64,000 nt of DNA from an uncultured Bacteroidales bacterium (GCA_903837605.1 CAILVF010000001.1:62001-126000), one strand, 5' to 3'. Shown: positions 1 through 7,764, counted from the stretch's first letter. Made by a program: numbers and translations. The notes: a model not told the origin generated them from the sequence alone.

Positions 1-17
1 TGCAACTCACCTATTCG

Positions 18-25
18 TATATTTG
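18..25 (+). promoter_or_regulatory. -7 promoter box of aroQ
   Basis: TATATTTG matches the Bacteroidota -7 consensus TAnnTTTG. Only five bases separate it from the aroQ ATG at 31, so the transcript would start almost at the start codon. The -33 element would lie outside the window. Confidence 0.55.
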
Positions 26-30
26 CTAAC

Positions 31-453
31 ATGAAAAAGATCCTGATCATCAACGGGCCCAACCTGAACCTGCTTGGTAAACGTGAAACTTCAGTTTACG
101 GTAATAAGAAATTTGAAGATTACCTTAAAACACTTAAACCGGTATTCCCCGATGCGGCTATTTCTTATTTCCAGAGCAATATTGAAGGTGAAATTATCGA
201 TGCCCTGCAAAAGGCCGACGGGAAATATGCGGGTGTTATCCTGAACGCCGGGGGGTATACCCATACATCGGTGGCCATCGGGGACGCAGTAAAGGCGATC
301 TCTGTTCCTGTTATCGAGGTACATATTTCAAACGTGTATGCAAGGGAACCATTCAGGCATGTTTCCTGCATTGCAGCTGCAGCAAAAGGAGTGATCAGCG
401 GTTTTGGGCTGGATTCATACAGGCTGGCAATGGAAAGCCTGCTTTACGCTTAA
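31..453 (+). CDS. aroQ: 3-dehydroquinate dehydratase, type II
   Basis: This cytosolic enzyme dehydrates 3-dehydroquinate to 3-dehydroshikimate in the shikimate pathway. The 140 residues are the normal length for the dodecameric type II family. The N-terminal NGPNLNLLG motif (8-16), the catalytic Tyr near 23 following Arg18, the NAGGYTHTS segment (72-80) and EVHISN (96-101) with the catalytic His98 are all present. The start is the ATG at 31 directly after a TATATTTG promoter box. It is convergent with the glycosyltransferase on the other strand, and the two stop codons overlap by a few bases. The identification is secure from motifs alone. Confidence 0.97.
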   Translation: MKKILIINGPNLNLLGKRETSVYGNKKFEDYLKTLKPVFPDAAISYFQSNIEGEIIDALQKADGKYAGVILNAGGYTHTSVAIGDAVKAISVPVIEVHISNVYAREPFRHVSCIAAAAKGVISGFGLDSYRLAMESLLYA

Positions 454-1469
454 TTTTTAAACCTGGAAGGTTTTAGCTGGGAGAATTTCTTTTTTCTCAG
501 GATGAAATAATCAAATACAAGGCTTCCCTTGTAGATATTTCTGACCGATCCCTGTTTTATTGATTTTCGTTTTTGCCTGGTTTTTGAAAGTGAGCGGTAA
601 AAACTGAAATGGGCCCTGGCTACAGCCCAGAAATCTTTGAAACCTGCCTGGACAAGAAATTTCATGGCGGCAACGCCGTCAAGCAGGAGCCGTACCATAA
701 AAACCCTGATAAGCCAGGATTCCGGCAGGTTCTTGTAAAGCAGTATGAAGTTATTCCTGAAATTGAGATAAGTCTTTCTCCATGAGATTTTCGGCAATGT
801 TCCACCACCTATGTGGAAAACAGTGGAGTCGGGACAATACATTATTTTGTATCCGGCGTTGTTCATCCTCCAGCAAAAATCAATTTCTTCCATATGGGCA
901 AAAAAATCCTCATCAAATCCGCCCAGTTCATGGTAAAGCTTTGATCTCACGAATAAGCAGGCTCCGGAGGCCCAGAAAATCTCGTGAACATCGTCGTATT
1001 GGCCGTGATCTTCCTCGATCTGAAGAAACATCCTGCCGCGGCAGAAGGGATACCCGTATTTGTCGATGAACCCACCGGCTGCACCGGCATATTCAAATTT
1101 CTTTGGCTCAAGATAGGACCTGATCTTGGGCTGGCATGCCCCTATCATTTCATCCTGGTCCATAATCTCTATAACCGGTTTTATCCAATTTTCGGTGACT
1201 TCAATATCTGAATTCAGAAGGATATAGTATTCCGCATCAACCTGGTTCAATGCAAGATTGTAACCACGGGCAAAACCGCCGTTTTCGGGATTGCTTATAA
1301 TTCTGATCTGCGGGAAGTTGTTTTCCAGGAAGCTGAGTGAGTCGTCGGTTGAAGCATTGTCTGCAACAATGACCCCGGTATCCGGTTCAATATGCTGCAT
1401 CAAAGCCGGAAGGAATTTCTCCAGAAATTTTTTCCCGTTCCAGTTAAGTATTACTACCGCGACTCGCAC
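450..1469 (-). CDS. glycosyltransferase family 2
   Basis: A GT-A fold glycosyltransferase of 339 residues, similar to rhamnosyltransferase-like (WbbL-type) enzymes that add sugars to surface polysaccharides. The N-terminus VAVVILNWNGKK, the DNASTDDS segment (37-44), the NSD metal-binding region (86-88) and the later GGFDEDFFAHMEEIDF stretch are typical family 2 features. No clear membrane segment is seen, so it probably acts at the cytoplasmic face. The start is a GTG at 1469 that places the conserved first strand at the N-terminus. A TATTTTTG box lies upstream on the minus strand. The acceptor and sugar cannot be told from the sequence. Confidence 0.9.
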   Translation of the reverse strand: MRVAVVILNWNGKKFLEKFLPALMQHIEPDTGVIVADNASTDDSLSFLENNFPQIRIISNPENGGFARGYNLALNQVDAEYYILLNSDIEVTENWIKPVIEIMDQDEMIGACQPKIRSYLEPKKFEYAGAAGGFIDKYGYPFCRGRMFLQIEEDHGQYDDVHEIFWASGACLFVRSKLYHELGGFDEDFFAHMEEIDFCWRMNNAGYKIMYCPDSTVFHIGGGTLPKISWRKTYLNFRNNFILLYKNLPESWLIRVFMVRLLLDGVAAMKFLVQAGFKDFWAVARAHFSFYRSLSKTRQKRKSIKQGSVRNIYKGSLVFDYFILRKKKFSQLKPSRFKN

Positions 1470-1503
1470 TCTGATAATGAAAAATAGTGTTCCAATTAAG
1501 GCC

Positions 1504-1511
1504 CAAAAATA
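1504..1511 (-). promoter_or_regulatory. -7 promoter box of the GT2 gene
   Basis: The minus strand reads TATTTTTG, a match to TAnnTTTG, about 35 bases before the GTG start at 1469. No clear TTG was found at the -33 position. Confidence 0.4.
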
Positions 1512-1555
1512 AGAATTAATCCTGAGCGGAAGAAAGAAATGACCTGCTTTGGCAA

Positions 1556-3040
1556 TTACTTACCAACATTGGTGGTGGGCAGATCCCAGGCATCTTCGGA
1601 GTAGTCACCCCAAACGCTTACTACCTGCGATTCACCGATGTCGACAGGGGAGTTCATTTTATTTCTTAAATCAACTTTCCATTTCGGATCATACTGCTCA
1701 CCGATGGCGTCGGAATGCAGCAGGATGAAATCGGCAGTCACCATATCAGGGGAATAAAAAACAAACCTTTTATTTCTCTGGCTGTTGTTCAGGGTATAAT
1801 ATTGCCATATTTCATATGGATAAGTATTCGGTTCTGCGTAATGGCCTTCCCTCGCATTTGGCGGACCATATTGAAGGAATACACGGCCGCGGTCGGTCTG
1901 GTAGCCTTTCTTTATTTTTGTAGCGAAATTGGCCTGGGCGGTGTTCACCTGGTTTTTGTATCCCAGCCATGCTTTTTCGGGTTCAGTTGCATTTCTTTGC
2001 TGCCAGAAGCTGAAAAAATATTTTTGCAGGGTAGGGAGATCTGATTTTTTCAGCTGGTATTGAATGAAATCCTTTTCGTATCCGGTTGAAACCGGGTAAG
2101 CACAACTGATAAACTCCCTGAGGGAGTCGGCATTAGTGATCTTCTCGGCAAAAGTTCCCTGGATATCGGTGGATGCAATCTGTGTGATTGAGTAAGTAGC
2201 TCTCGGGTTTGTCCTCTGGAAAAATACCCGCTTTGAAAGCAGCACTTCATTGCCGGCATTCCTTGCTTCTATAACAAGATTGTAATTTCCGGTGGCAAGA
2301 TCCTTGATATTGACTTCGGCAAGCAGTACATTGACAGCTTTGGGACTTTCTTTTTTTGCCTTGGCAAATTCGTTCAGCTTAAGGTTGTTTTCAAAACATT
2401 CGATATAATAGGAGAGAAGGAACATCTGTCCTTCGGGCAAAGCTTTATCAAGGCCGTACAGTTCAGTATAGAAACCCAGTTTGGCGTCTTCTTCGTTATA
2501 AAAATTGTAAATGCCGGGAACAAGGTCATAGCCACTCTTGGAGAGAACCGTCGATTTATCGGTCCTGGTGTAACTTTTAATCAATTCAACGCTCGACATG
2601 GAAGGTTTGTCAGCAGGAAAATCCACAGTAATTTTCTGCATATAAGGCATGGCCTGGGCCGTTTTATTTTTATCTGAAAGCTGGATTTCGAAATTATACG
2701 TCCCGTTGGCCAACTGAAATCTCTGAAGGTCTAAAAACTGGAAGTTCATGTGAGCAGTATCAGCAACATCCTTGCTGTTCAGTTCGTATTTTTTATAAGC
2801 TTTGATGTTATTATTATCCTTGAATGTCATGAGTACATTCACGGTGGCTTTATATTTGCCATTCTCCTGTTTAACCCATTTCACGCTGTTTCCGGCAATA
2901 CTCAGATATGTTTCCACATATGGACCTTCGGGGGAATTGAAAGTCGCGTAGGTAAGATATGCCCATAGATTTCTTGCCGAAGCAGATGGCCCTCCTAAAA
3001 TGAAACAGGCAAGGAACATCAGAAGTATGCTCTTTTTCAT
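1556..3040 (-). CDS. GWxTD domain-containing exported protein
   Basis: A 494-residue protein with an N-terminal signal peptide (about 1-22, MKKSILLMFLACFILGG start). The N-terminal two thirds look like beta-sandwich domains. The C-terminal region, with RVFLQYGPPN and PYEIWQYY, carries the hallmarks of the GWxTD domain family, which is found almost only in Bacteroidota and relatives and has no firmly assigned function. The family's namesake motif appears diverged here (AWLGYKNQ region near residue 355). The gene stands alone, with its own promoter at 3103-3133. It is likely periplasmic or outer-membrane associated, but this is inferred only from the signal peptide. Confidence 0.85.
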   Translation of the reverse strand: MKKSILLMFLACFILGGPSASARNLWAYLTYATFNSPEGPYVETYLSIAGNSVKWVKQENGKYKATVNVLMTFKDNNNIKAYKKYELNSKDVADTAHMNFQFLDLQRFQLANGTYNFEIQLSDKNKTAQAMPYMQKITVDFPADKPSMSSVELIKSYTRTDKSTVLSKSGYDLVPGIYNFYNEEDAKLGFYTELYGLDKALPEGQMFLLSYYIECFENNLKLNEFAKAKKESPKAVNVLLAEVNIKDLATGNYNLVIEARNAGNEVLLSKRVFFQRTNPRATYSITQIASTDIQGTFAEKITNADSLREFISCAYPVSTGYEKDFIQYQLKKSDLPTLQKYFFSFWQQRNATEPEKAWLGYKNQVNTAQANFATKIKKGYQTDRGRVFLQYGPPNAREGHYAEPNTYPYEIWQYYTLNNSQRNKRFVFYSPDMVTADFILLHSDAIGEQYDPKWKVDLRNKMNSPVDIGESQVVSVWGDYSEDAWDLPTTNVGK

Positions 3041-3102
3041 AACACCAAGATTTATGTTTTTATAATATAATAATGTTTCCTGTTGAGGATAAAATCAATA
3101 TA

Positions 3103-3133
3103 CAAATATATTGAAAATACGCTGATTTGGCAA
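3103..3133 (-). promoter_or_regulatory. promoter of the GWxTD gene
   Basis: The minus strand carries TTG (3133-3131), 20 bases, then TATATTTG (3110-3103), matching the Bacteroidota TTG-N19..21-TAnnTTTG consensus. The leader to the ATG at 3040 would be about 60 bases. Confidence 0.6.
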
Positions 3134-3198
3134 GAAAATTCTGTCAAGAGGGTAATCTGTCGGGTAAAGCACCTGATCAAGAATGTAAGAAGGCATTC

Positions 3199-3228
3199 TT
3201 GCCGGTTTGGAAAATTGTTGTAATTTTG
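3199..3228 (+). promoter_or_regulatory. promoter of tRNA-Ser(TGA)
   Basis: TTG at 3199-3201, a 19-base spacer and TAATTTTG at 3221-3228. Transcription would begin within a few bases of the mature tRNA 5' end at 3234. Confidence 0.6.
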
Positions 3229-3233
3229 CCCCC

Positions 3234-3320
3234 GGAGAGATGGCAGAGTGGTCGATTGCGGCGGTCTTGAAAACCGTTGAGGTGCAAGCCTCCGGGGGTT
3301 CGAATCCCTCTCTCTCCGCA
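3234..3320 (+). tRNA. tRNA-Ser (anticodon TGA)
   Basis: The acceptor arm GGAGAGA (3234-3240) pairs with TCTCTCC (3311-3317), followed by the discriminator G3318. The anticodon arm GCGGT-CTTGAAA-ACCGT places TGA at the anticodon. A long variable arm is present, as expected for a class II tRNA-Ser, and the T loop reads GTTCGAATC. CCA is not fully encoded. The last 14 bases of its 3' end (from 3306) are repeated exactly at 10873-10886, showing that it is the integration site of the following element; the gene remains intact. Confidence 0.97.
3306..3319 (+). repeat. attL core, 14-bp direct repeat
   Basis: CCCTCTCTCTCCGC, the 3' end of tRNA-Ser(TGA), is repeated exactly at 10873-10886 next to the integrase gene. 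It marks the left end of the integrated element. Confidence 0.85.
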
Positions 3321-3655
3321 CTTAATATCCGTAAATGCAATATTGTCAAGCGTTTACGGATTTTTCATTCCTCCCTATTCCATATTTGCACACACTTTCA
3401 TTCAGGCGTTAATTTGGTAGGTGCCTGATTAAGGGTCCCATTTTTTACGGCAAACCTCCCAAAGGTGAGATTTAACAGCCCTTTCCGTGGTACTTCATCC
3501 AGCACCCCCTAATTTTATTAAATTTTGATAAATTATTATTAACGATAGAATTGTCTATAACAAGTTTTAGAGTGAACGAATTTTTGTTATATTATTGCAA
3601 CCGAAATGGCTTGAGGTGGAAATAAAATACTTTTTTTTCAGAAACAGCAATACCC
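3321..3655. other. left end of element, no gene
   Basis: No convincing coding sequence. The stretch holds the hairpin at 3327-3366 and an AT-rich region, and ends at the promoter of the left operon. In a circular form it would be the attP arm on the Xis side, where integrase and Xis sites would be expected; none could be defined by eye. Confidence 0.5.
3327..3366 (+). terminator. terminator-like hairpin after tRNA-Ser
   Basis: ATCCGTAAA (3327-3335) and TTTACGGAT (3353-3361) form a 9-bp stem, followed by a short T run. It lies inside the element and may replace the chromosomal terminator that integration pushed to 10895-10934. Confidence 0.5.
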
Positions 3656-3687
3656 TTGACATTCCCTGGACTCTAAACGTACTTTTG
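3656..3687 (+). promoter_or_regulatory. promoter of the element's left operon
   Basis: TTGAC at 3656-3660 and TACTTTTG at 3680-3687, with 21 bases between TTG and TA, fit the Bacteroidota consensus. It would drive the HTH, nuclease-like and primase-helicase genes. Confidence 0.6.
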
Positions 3688-3732
3688 TTGCTCAATAAAT
3701 TTTAAATGTATTGTTTAACTAAAATTATCAAA

Positions 3733-3909
3733 ATGGAAGAGTTGAAGACTAAGGCTGAGATTAAGCAGATTTTGCATATTAAATCTGACACTACTATCTG
3801 GAGGCTTGAAAGGGCTGGTGTGCTCCCCTCATATCAGGCAGGGAGGCGAAAACTATATAAGGTATCAGAGGTGTTAGAAGCCTTAAAGGTCCCGCTGAAG
3901 GCGGCTTAA
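3733..3909 (+). CDS. AlpA/Xis-like helix-turn-helix protein
   Basis: A 58-residue DNA-binding protein starting MEELKTKAEIKQILHI. The pattern of an N-terminal helix-turn-helix, a short wing containing AGRRKLYKVSEV and a basic C-terminal tail fits the MerR-like HTH_17/AlpA family used as excisionases and regulators by small integrative elements. An ATG at 3706 is also in frame, but the ATG at 3733 is preceded by A-rich sequence and begins just before the domain, so it is preferred. It is the first gene of the left operon, which suits a role in excision and in controlling the replication genes. The function is inferred from family and position. Confidence 0.75.
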   Translation: MEELKTKAEIKQILHIKSDTTIWRLERAGVLPSYQAGRRKLYKVSEVLEALKVPLKAA

Positions 3910-3924
3910 TAAGATTGCCCGACA

Positions 3925-4221
3925 ATGACAGGAGAGGCATATACACTCCAACAGCGTATTATCCGCTTTTTAGAATCGGAGGGACACCAGGTTGAACTCC
4001 CTTACCGGGATGTGGCCCCCCGGGTGTGGAATTACCCCGACGGCGTTGCCAACATAGCGGCTACCATTGGGGGTAAGTCAGTAAAAATTCATGTTAAGGG
4101 CGATTATAATCAGGGACCGTCCCAGAAAGACTACCAACAGAAAGTTGAAAATGCCGGGGGTATATATACGATAGTCACTGGCTGGGAGGAGTTTCACAAT
4201 TGGTACACTAATACTTTTTAA
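3925..4221 (+). CDS. VRR-NUC-like small protein, degenerate active site
   Basis: A 98-residue protein whose second half (GVANIAATIGG, VKIHVKG, SQKDYQQ, AGGIYTIV, F..WY) follows the pattern of VRR-NUC nucleases of the PD-(D/E)xK fold that are common in Bacteroidota phages and integrative elements. Where active members have Asp in ADI and Glu in IEVK, this protein has Asn43 and His56; Lys58 and Gln67 are retained. If the alignment is right, metal-dependent cleavage is probably lost. The gene sits between the HTH gene and a second copy of the same fold, 3 bp from the latter. The family assignment is made from remembered motifs without a search. Confidence 0.6.
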   Translation: MTGEAYTLQQRIIRFLESEGHQVELPYRDVAPRVWNYPDGVANIAATIGGKSVKIHVKGDYNQGPSQKDYQQKVENAGGIYTIVTGWEEFHNWYTNTF

Positions 4222-4223
4222 TC

Positions 4224-4514
4224 ATGGTTAAAAGCACAAAAAGTCACAGAAAGGGGGCACCCCCCGTTGAGCGTTATTCCGAAATGCCTAATCCCGGCAC
4301 CCCCGGGCTTACAGACAAGGACACAAACACCCTTACTAAATATATAATCCGTTTTTTTCATCGGACGGGGCGGCGGGCAAACATAAGCACGGTCATTGAG
4401 GGAGGGTTAATAAAATTCGAGGTGAGATTAGGACAAGTAAACAAGGTGAGACCGCAAGGAGTGTCACGGGCAGGTGTGAGTAGAAGGGGGCTGGTATATC
4501 ATGACCGACCTTAA
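4224..4514 (+). CDS. second VRR-NUC-like protein, probably frameshifted
   Basis: A 96-residue reading frame starting two bases after the previous stop. LTKYIIRFFHRTGRRA resembles the N-terminus of VRR-NUC proteins, and ANISTVIEGGLIKFEVRLG aligns without gaps to the core of the upstream gene; it keeps Glu66 but has Asn in place of the usual Asp and Arg68 in place of Lys. After about residue 85 the frame looks wrong. In the +1 frame from 4480, VEGGWYIMTDLNQFYTR, ending at a TAA at 4531-4533, resembles the normal C-terminus of the family. It therefore looks like a decaying paralogue. Its product may be nonfunctional. Confidence 0.5.
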   Translation: MVKSTKSHRKGAPPVERYSEMPNPGTPGLTDKDTNTLTKYIIRFFHRTGRRANISTVIEGGLIKFEVRLGQVNKVRPQGVSRAGVSRRGLVYHDRP

Positions 4515-4591
4515 CCAGTTTTACACCCGTTAAATGAAGAGTTTCTGATAAAAAATAATGGCAACCGGGTCAGGGTTGCCAAAAAATTCAA

Positions 4592-6403
4592 ATGATGCAA
4601 GAACAAGGCAAAGATACAACATTAGAGCCAGTAAACCAAGCCCTTTCGAGGGAAGGTGACGGTAAATTTTCCTATTTTAACCCCCCAATAACGAACACAA
4701 TCCCTACCCCCGGCCCCCTTACCCTGAGCGCTGTTTTCGATATAATTACCGGAAACGAGCTAAAGGAAATAACTAAAGAGTTACGGGGGCTCCCCACAGA
4801 GGAGGAGCAAAATAAGTTTAAACTAGAACGCTGCCCGTCTGTTTGCTTTGCCGGGGTCTTTACATACAGGAATGCAGAATCATTACAAACCAGGTCGGGG
4901 TTGTTTATGTTGGACATAGACAAGCTACCAGACACCGAAAGCGCAAAACAAAAAATATTAATGACCTCCTCACCCGCTTTAATGTATGTTACACCTAAGG
5001 GGCACGGATTGAAAGTTATTTACCGTATTGACACACTTAAGGCTGATCATGGCACCTGGTTTAAAACCTTACAAACCTACTTTGATAATAAATTAGGGAT
5101 ACCGATTGACGCTGCTTGCAAGAGTGTTGCCTGGGCCAGCCTCTTGTGTCATGACGAAGAGGCACATTTTGACCCTGATGCACCGATCCTGGGAGAAGCT
5201 TTCTTGAGGGAATACCCTATTATTAGGAATGATATAATAAAAACAAAAGGGGCGGGCTCGAAGTTTGAGCCCGGGAATAGGAATAATCATGTTTTTCGGA
5301 AAGCCTCTCAGTTGCGGGGGGCCGGGATTACAAAAGAAGAAGCCCTGATTTTTTTGGGATCATTCGAACAGCCAGGTTTTGATAGGGCGGAAATCCAGCG
5401 GGCTATTAATTCAGCATATAAGGGTAATGAACCCTCTGCGTTTGATGATCTAGACGAATTATTATCCTCTGCTAAAATTGATCCATTAGCTGACATTTCA
5501 CAGCCGCCCGTTATTTTACGGTATGATAGTGTACCGTTTGCAACCCTGGGAAATTTCAGCCTTGTCACAGGAAAGCCTAAGGGCAGAAAAACAACGTTTT
5601 TAACTGCCCTGGTTGCTGCTGTATGTGATCATTCTCCATTAGACAAGCTTACGGGGAGCCTGGGCGGGCGGGACGTTCTATATATAGACACTGAACAATC
5701 ACAATTTCACGCAGCTAGGACAATTAAGCGTATTTGTCGATTAATCGAAAAGGACAATCCGGCAAACTTTGAGGCTTACGGATTACGGAGGTTTACACCG
5801 GCCCAACGGTTTGCAGTAATTGAACACAAGATTATGAAAATGGATAACCTGGGGCTGGTTATCATAGACGGTGTACGGGACTTATTGACAATTGGGATAA
5901 ATGATGAAGCCGGAGCGACCGCCCTATGTTCAAAAGTACTCAAATGGAGTTATGACAAGGAGATTCATATCTGTATGGTCCTACATCAAAACAAGGGGGA
6001 CGATAATGCCAGGGGGCACATAGGCACCGAGCTAGTGAATAAGGCTGAAACGGTTTTAAGTGTAGCTAAAGACCTTAAGAACAAAGCCGTTTCGATAGTA
6101 ACACCGGTATACACCCGGGATTTGGATTTTGAGCCGTTTGCCTTTACTATGGCCCCCGACGGATTACCCTATACCCATATACTTGAAACGCACACGGTTA
6201 AAGATGCGATCCATGAAGGCATGACAAAGGCTCTCCCTGGAACGAAGAGCCTGGGGTATAGAGAATTGGGGCAAGCGTATAAGGAGAAAGCAGGGGTATC
6301 CCTGGCAACAGCAAACCGGCATATTAAGCAAGCAATGAAAGCCGGGATAATTACTTGCTCAAATAAGGAGTATAAATTAAACACACCCCAGGAAAATGAG
6401 TAG
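4592..6403 (+). CDS. primase-helicase replication protein
   Basis: A 603-residue protein with three parts. Residues 40-210 resemble the VirE-N/BT4734 type primase-like domain, with LDID (D108, D110) and KGHG (136-139) as likely catalytic motifs. Residues 225-280 look like a small helical primase C-terminal region. Residues 310-500 form a RecA-like ATPase of the AAA_25/RepA class with P-loop GKPKGRKT (327-334), in which Arg replaces the usual second Gly, and Walker B LVIIDG (422-427). A winged helix follows (550-600). It would unwind and prime the element's DNA. The iteron array begins 15 bp after its stop, which fits an initiator acting at a neighbouring origin. Confidence 0.82.
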   Translation: MMQEQGKDTTLEPVNQALSREGDGKFSYFNPPITNTIPTPGPLTLSAVFDIITGNELKEITKELRGLPTEEEQNKFKLERCPSVCFAGVFTYRNAESLQTRSGLFMLDIDKLPDTESAKQKILMTSSPALMYVTPKGHGLKVIYRIDTLKADHGTWFKTLQTYFDNKLGIPIDAACKSVAWASLLCHDEEAHFDPDAPILGEAFLREYPIIRNDIIKTKGAGSKFEPGNRNNHVFRKASQLRGAGITKEEALIFLGSFEQPGFDRAEIQRAINSAYKGNEPSAFDDLDELLSSAKIDPLADISQPPVILRYDSVPFATLGNFSLVTGKPKGRKTTFLTALVAAVCDHSPLDKLTGSLGGRDVLYIDTEQSQFHAARTIKRICRLIEKDNPANFEAYGLRRFTPAQRFAVIEHKIMKMDNLGLVIIDGVRDLLTIGINDEAGATALCSKVLKWSYDKEIHICMVLHQNKGDDNARGHIGTELVNKAETVLSVAKDLKNKAVSIVTPVYTRDLDFEPFAFTMAPDGLPYTHILETHTVKDAIHEGMTKALPGTKSLGYRELGQAYKEKAGVSLATANRHIKQAMKAGIITCSNKEYKLNTPQENE

Positions 6404-6418
6404 CTTTTTTAATTTTAT

Positions 6419-6531
6419 ACTATCACAATATACTATCACTATCATCCCGTATCTATATATACGGGAATGATAGTTGATAGTAATGATAGTAATGATAGTA
6501 ATGATAGCATAATGATAGTAAAAATGATAGT
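6419..6531. repeat. iteron array AATGATAGT with central hairpin
   Basis: Three inverted copies (ACTATCA at 6419, 6432 and 6438) lie left of a hairpin, CCCGTAT (6446-6452) with ATACGGG (6459-6465) around a CTATAT loop. To the right lie direct AATGATAGT units at 6466, 6482, 6491, 6500 (last base C), 6511 and 6523, plus a shortened TGATAGT at 6475. Copies at 6482-6508 are head to tail with a 9-bp period. This is the geometry of binding sites for a replication initiator. Confidence 0.85.
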
Positions 6532-6650
6532 AACCCCCTTTTTCGGTGCCTTGGTGCTACAATTCCGGCTACACTTCGAGCAATGAAAAGCCGCAAACAA
6601 TTGAATAACACGCAAATACACACCGTTATAGCGGTCTCGTCAGGACTTAT

Positions 6651-6707
6651 TAGCCCTTTTTCTACAATGGATCAGGGCTAGTACGGGAGGCCTTGCCTCA
6701 TCCGTAC
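6651..6707. repeat. two adjacent hairpins
   Basis: The first is TAGCCCT (6651-6657) with AGGGCTA (6674-6680). The second is GTACGG plus AGGC (6681-6691) with GCCT plus CCGTAC (6695-6707). They are directly adjacent. They could be a single-strand origin, a nick site or a recombination substrate; none of these can be shown from sequence alone. Confidence 0.55.
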
Positions 6708-6737
6708 CTCATCTCAGTAAAGACTAAACACACCCTG

Positions 6738-6938
6738 TTACTCATAAAAGAAAAAAGTTGCTGCTTTAGATGCAGCGTATGCCGCCTTCTTAAGTACCTG
6801 AATTTCTTTTTCAAGGTTAATATCGGGTGTTTTCTCATATTTCAACTGCAATTCAGAGCAGTGCCTTGAAAGCACAAAGGCTAATGTGCACATTTCGGCA
6901 TTAGTCAAAGACAGCCTGAGTTTTTTGATATCTTCCAT
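6738..6938 (-). CDS. hypothetical protein, 66 aa
   Basis: A small, mainly helical protein, not recognised. It starts MEDIKKLRLSLTNAEMC, with an alternating hydrophobic pattern that would suit a helical bundle or a dimer, and ends in an alanine-rich helix and FFFYE. Its start lies 11 bp after the stop of the amidohydrolase-like gene on the same strand, so the two are probably cotranscribed. No signal peptide or membrane segment is visible. It could be an element-specific accessory or regulatory protein, but there is no evidence for a function. Confidence 0.6.
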   Translation of the reverse strand: MEDIKKLRLSLTNAEMCTLAFVLSRHCSELQLKYEKTPDINLEKEIQVLKKAAYAASKAATFFFYE

Positions 6939-6949
6939 AGGCCACTAGT

Positions 6950-7702
6950 TTAAATGATAACACACCGTAATTCAAAAAGGAGGTCGGTAAGGATTTGCTT
7001 TACACTTAAATATCTCAGGCTCTTAATGTTTGTCCCCTCTTCCAGGTATAATTTGCGATTAACCTCAATCATCATTGACATAACTGCTGGGTCTTTGTGA
7101 TAGAACTCTAGCGGGACAATAGTACCCGAGTAAGGGGTATCAATACCTAATGAAAGCCCGTACTTGTTGCAAAACCGCTGGGATATTTCAACCAGGACAG
7201 CCGGGGTGTGAAATATATCAGTTCCTATGTTGATATCCGGTCTACCTGGGTTTTGGTCAAGGTCACGTATCAGTGGGGTATCAGGGAATGAATGACAGTC
7301 AATAATAAAAGCCCTCCCCTGGTCCCTAAGCTGGTCGGCAATGGCCTGGGTTAACCTCTTATGGTGGGGGGTATAGTAAGATTCTATTATCCCTGAACGT
7401 AATACAGGCGAGACAGACCGCAGCGGCGAGCCGTCGTCACAGTGCGTGTAAAGAACGCCCATACCCTTCTTAGACATGTCCTCCATCTCGTCACTAGCAA
7501 ACCTCTCTACGTCGCAGAAAACCCTGGAAAAAGCAGCCCTGACGCTAATGTTAGTACCCCCCTGGAACAGTTCATCCGTATACCAGTCTGTAAGCAGTAA
7601 TAATTCATTCTCTAACCTGGTATCGCTGGCAAGGTATCCCTCCCTGGAAGGGACGTTAGTTGAGGAGTGGGGAATATTTAAAATTAGAGGGGCCTGGATC
7701 AT
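6950..7702 (-). CDS. N-formylglutamate amidohydrolase-like protein
   Basis: A 250-residue protein of the N-formylglutamate amidohydrolase (FGase, HutG-type) family, zinc hydrolases that classically release formate from N-formylglutamate in histidine breakdown. IPHSS (10-14), CDVER (63-67), DCHSFPD (135-141), GTIVP (193-197) and EVNR (213-216) match the family's conserved points, so the metal site looks intact. The ATG at 7702 was chosen because the longer reading starts with TTG inside the repeats at 7765-7796. No other histidine-degradation gene is nearby; in a mobile element the substrate may be different, such as a peptide or cell-wall amide. It is apparently cytosolic. Confidence 0.85.
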   Translation of the reverse strand: MIQAPLILNIPHSSTNVPSREGYLASDTRLENELLLLTDWYTDELFQGGTNISVRAAFSRVFCDVERFASDEMEDMSKKGMGVLYTHCDDGSPLRSVSPVLRSGIIESYYTPHHKRLTQAIADQLRDQGRAFIIDCHSFPDTPLIRDLDQNPGRPDINIGTDIFHTPAVLVEISQRFCNKYGLSLGIDTPYSGTIVPLEFYHKDPAVMSMMIEVNRKLYLEEGTNIKSLRYLSVKQILTDLLFELRCVII

Positions 7703-7764
7703 TCTGGTACCTTGTGCGGGGAGCGTGTTAATGTATAGCCTTTTTTTACACTGTATGTAAAATG

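Larger units (their letters stand above)
6404..6737. other. candidate replication origin region, non-coding
   Basis: This 334-bp gene-free stretch lies between the primase-helicase gene and the convergent right-hand genes. It contains an inverted and direct iteron array around an AT-centred hairpin (6419-6531), then two back-to-back hairpins (6651-6707). The arrangement and its position next to the replication gene make it the best candidate for the element's origin. An alternative is a complex transcription-termination region between convergent operons, but no hairpin is followed by a clear T tract. Confidence 0.6.

Noticed and set aside
6419-6531. CRISPR array at the AATGATAGT repeats
   Set aside because: The repeats are only 9 bp, partly contiguous and without unique spacers, and no cas genes are present.
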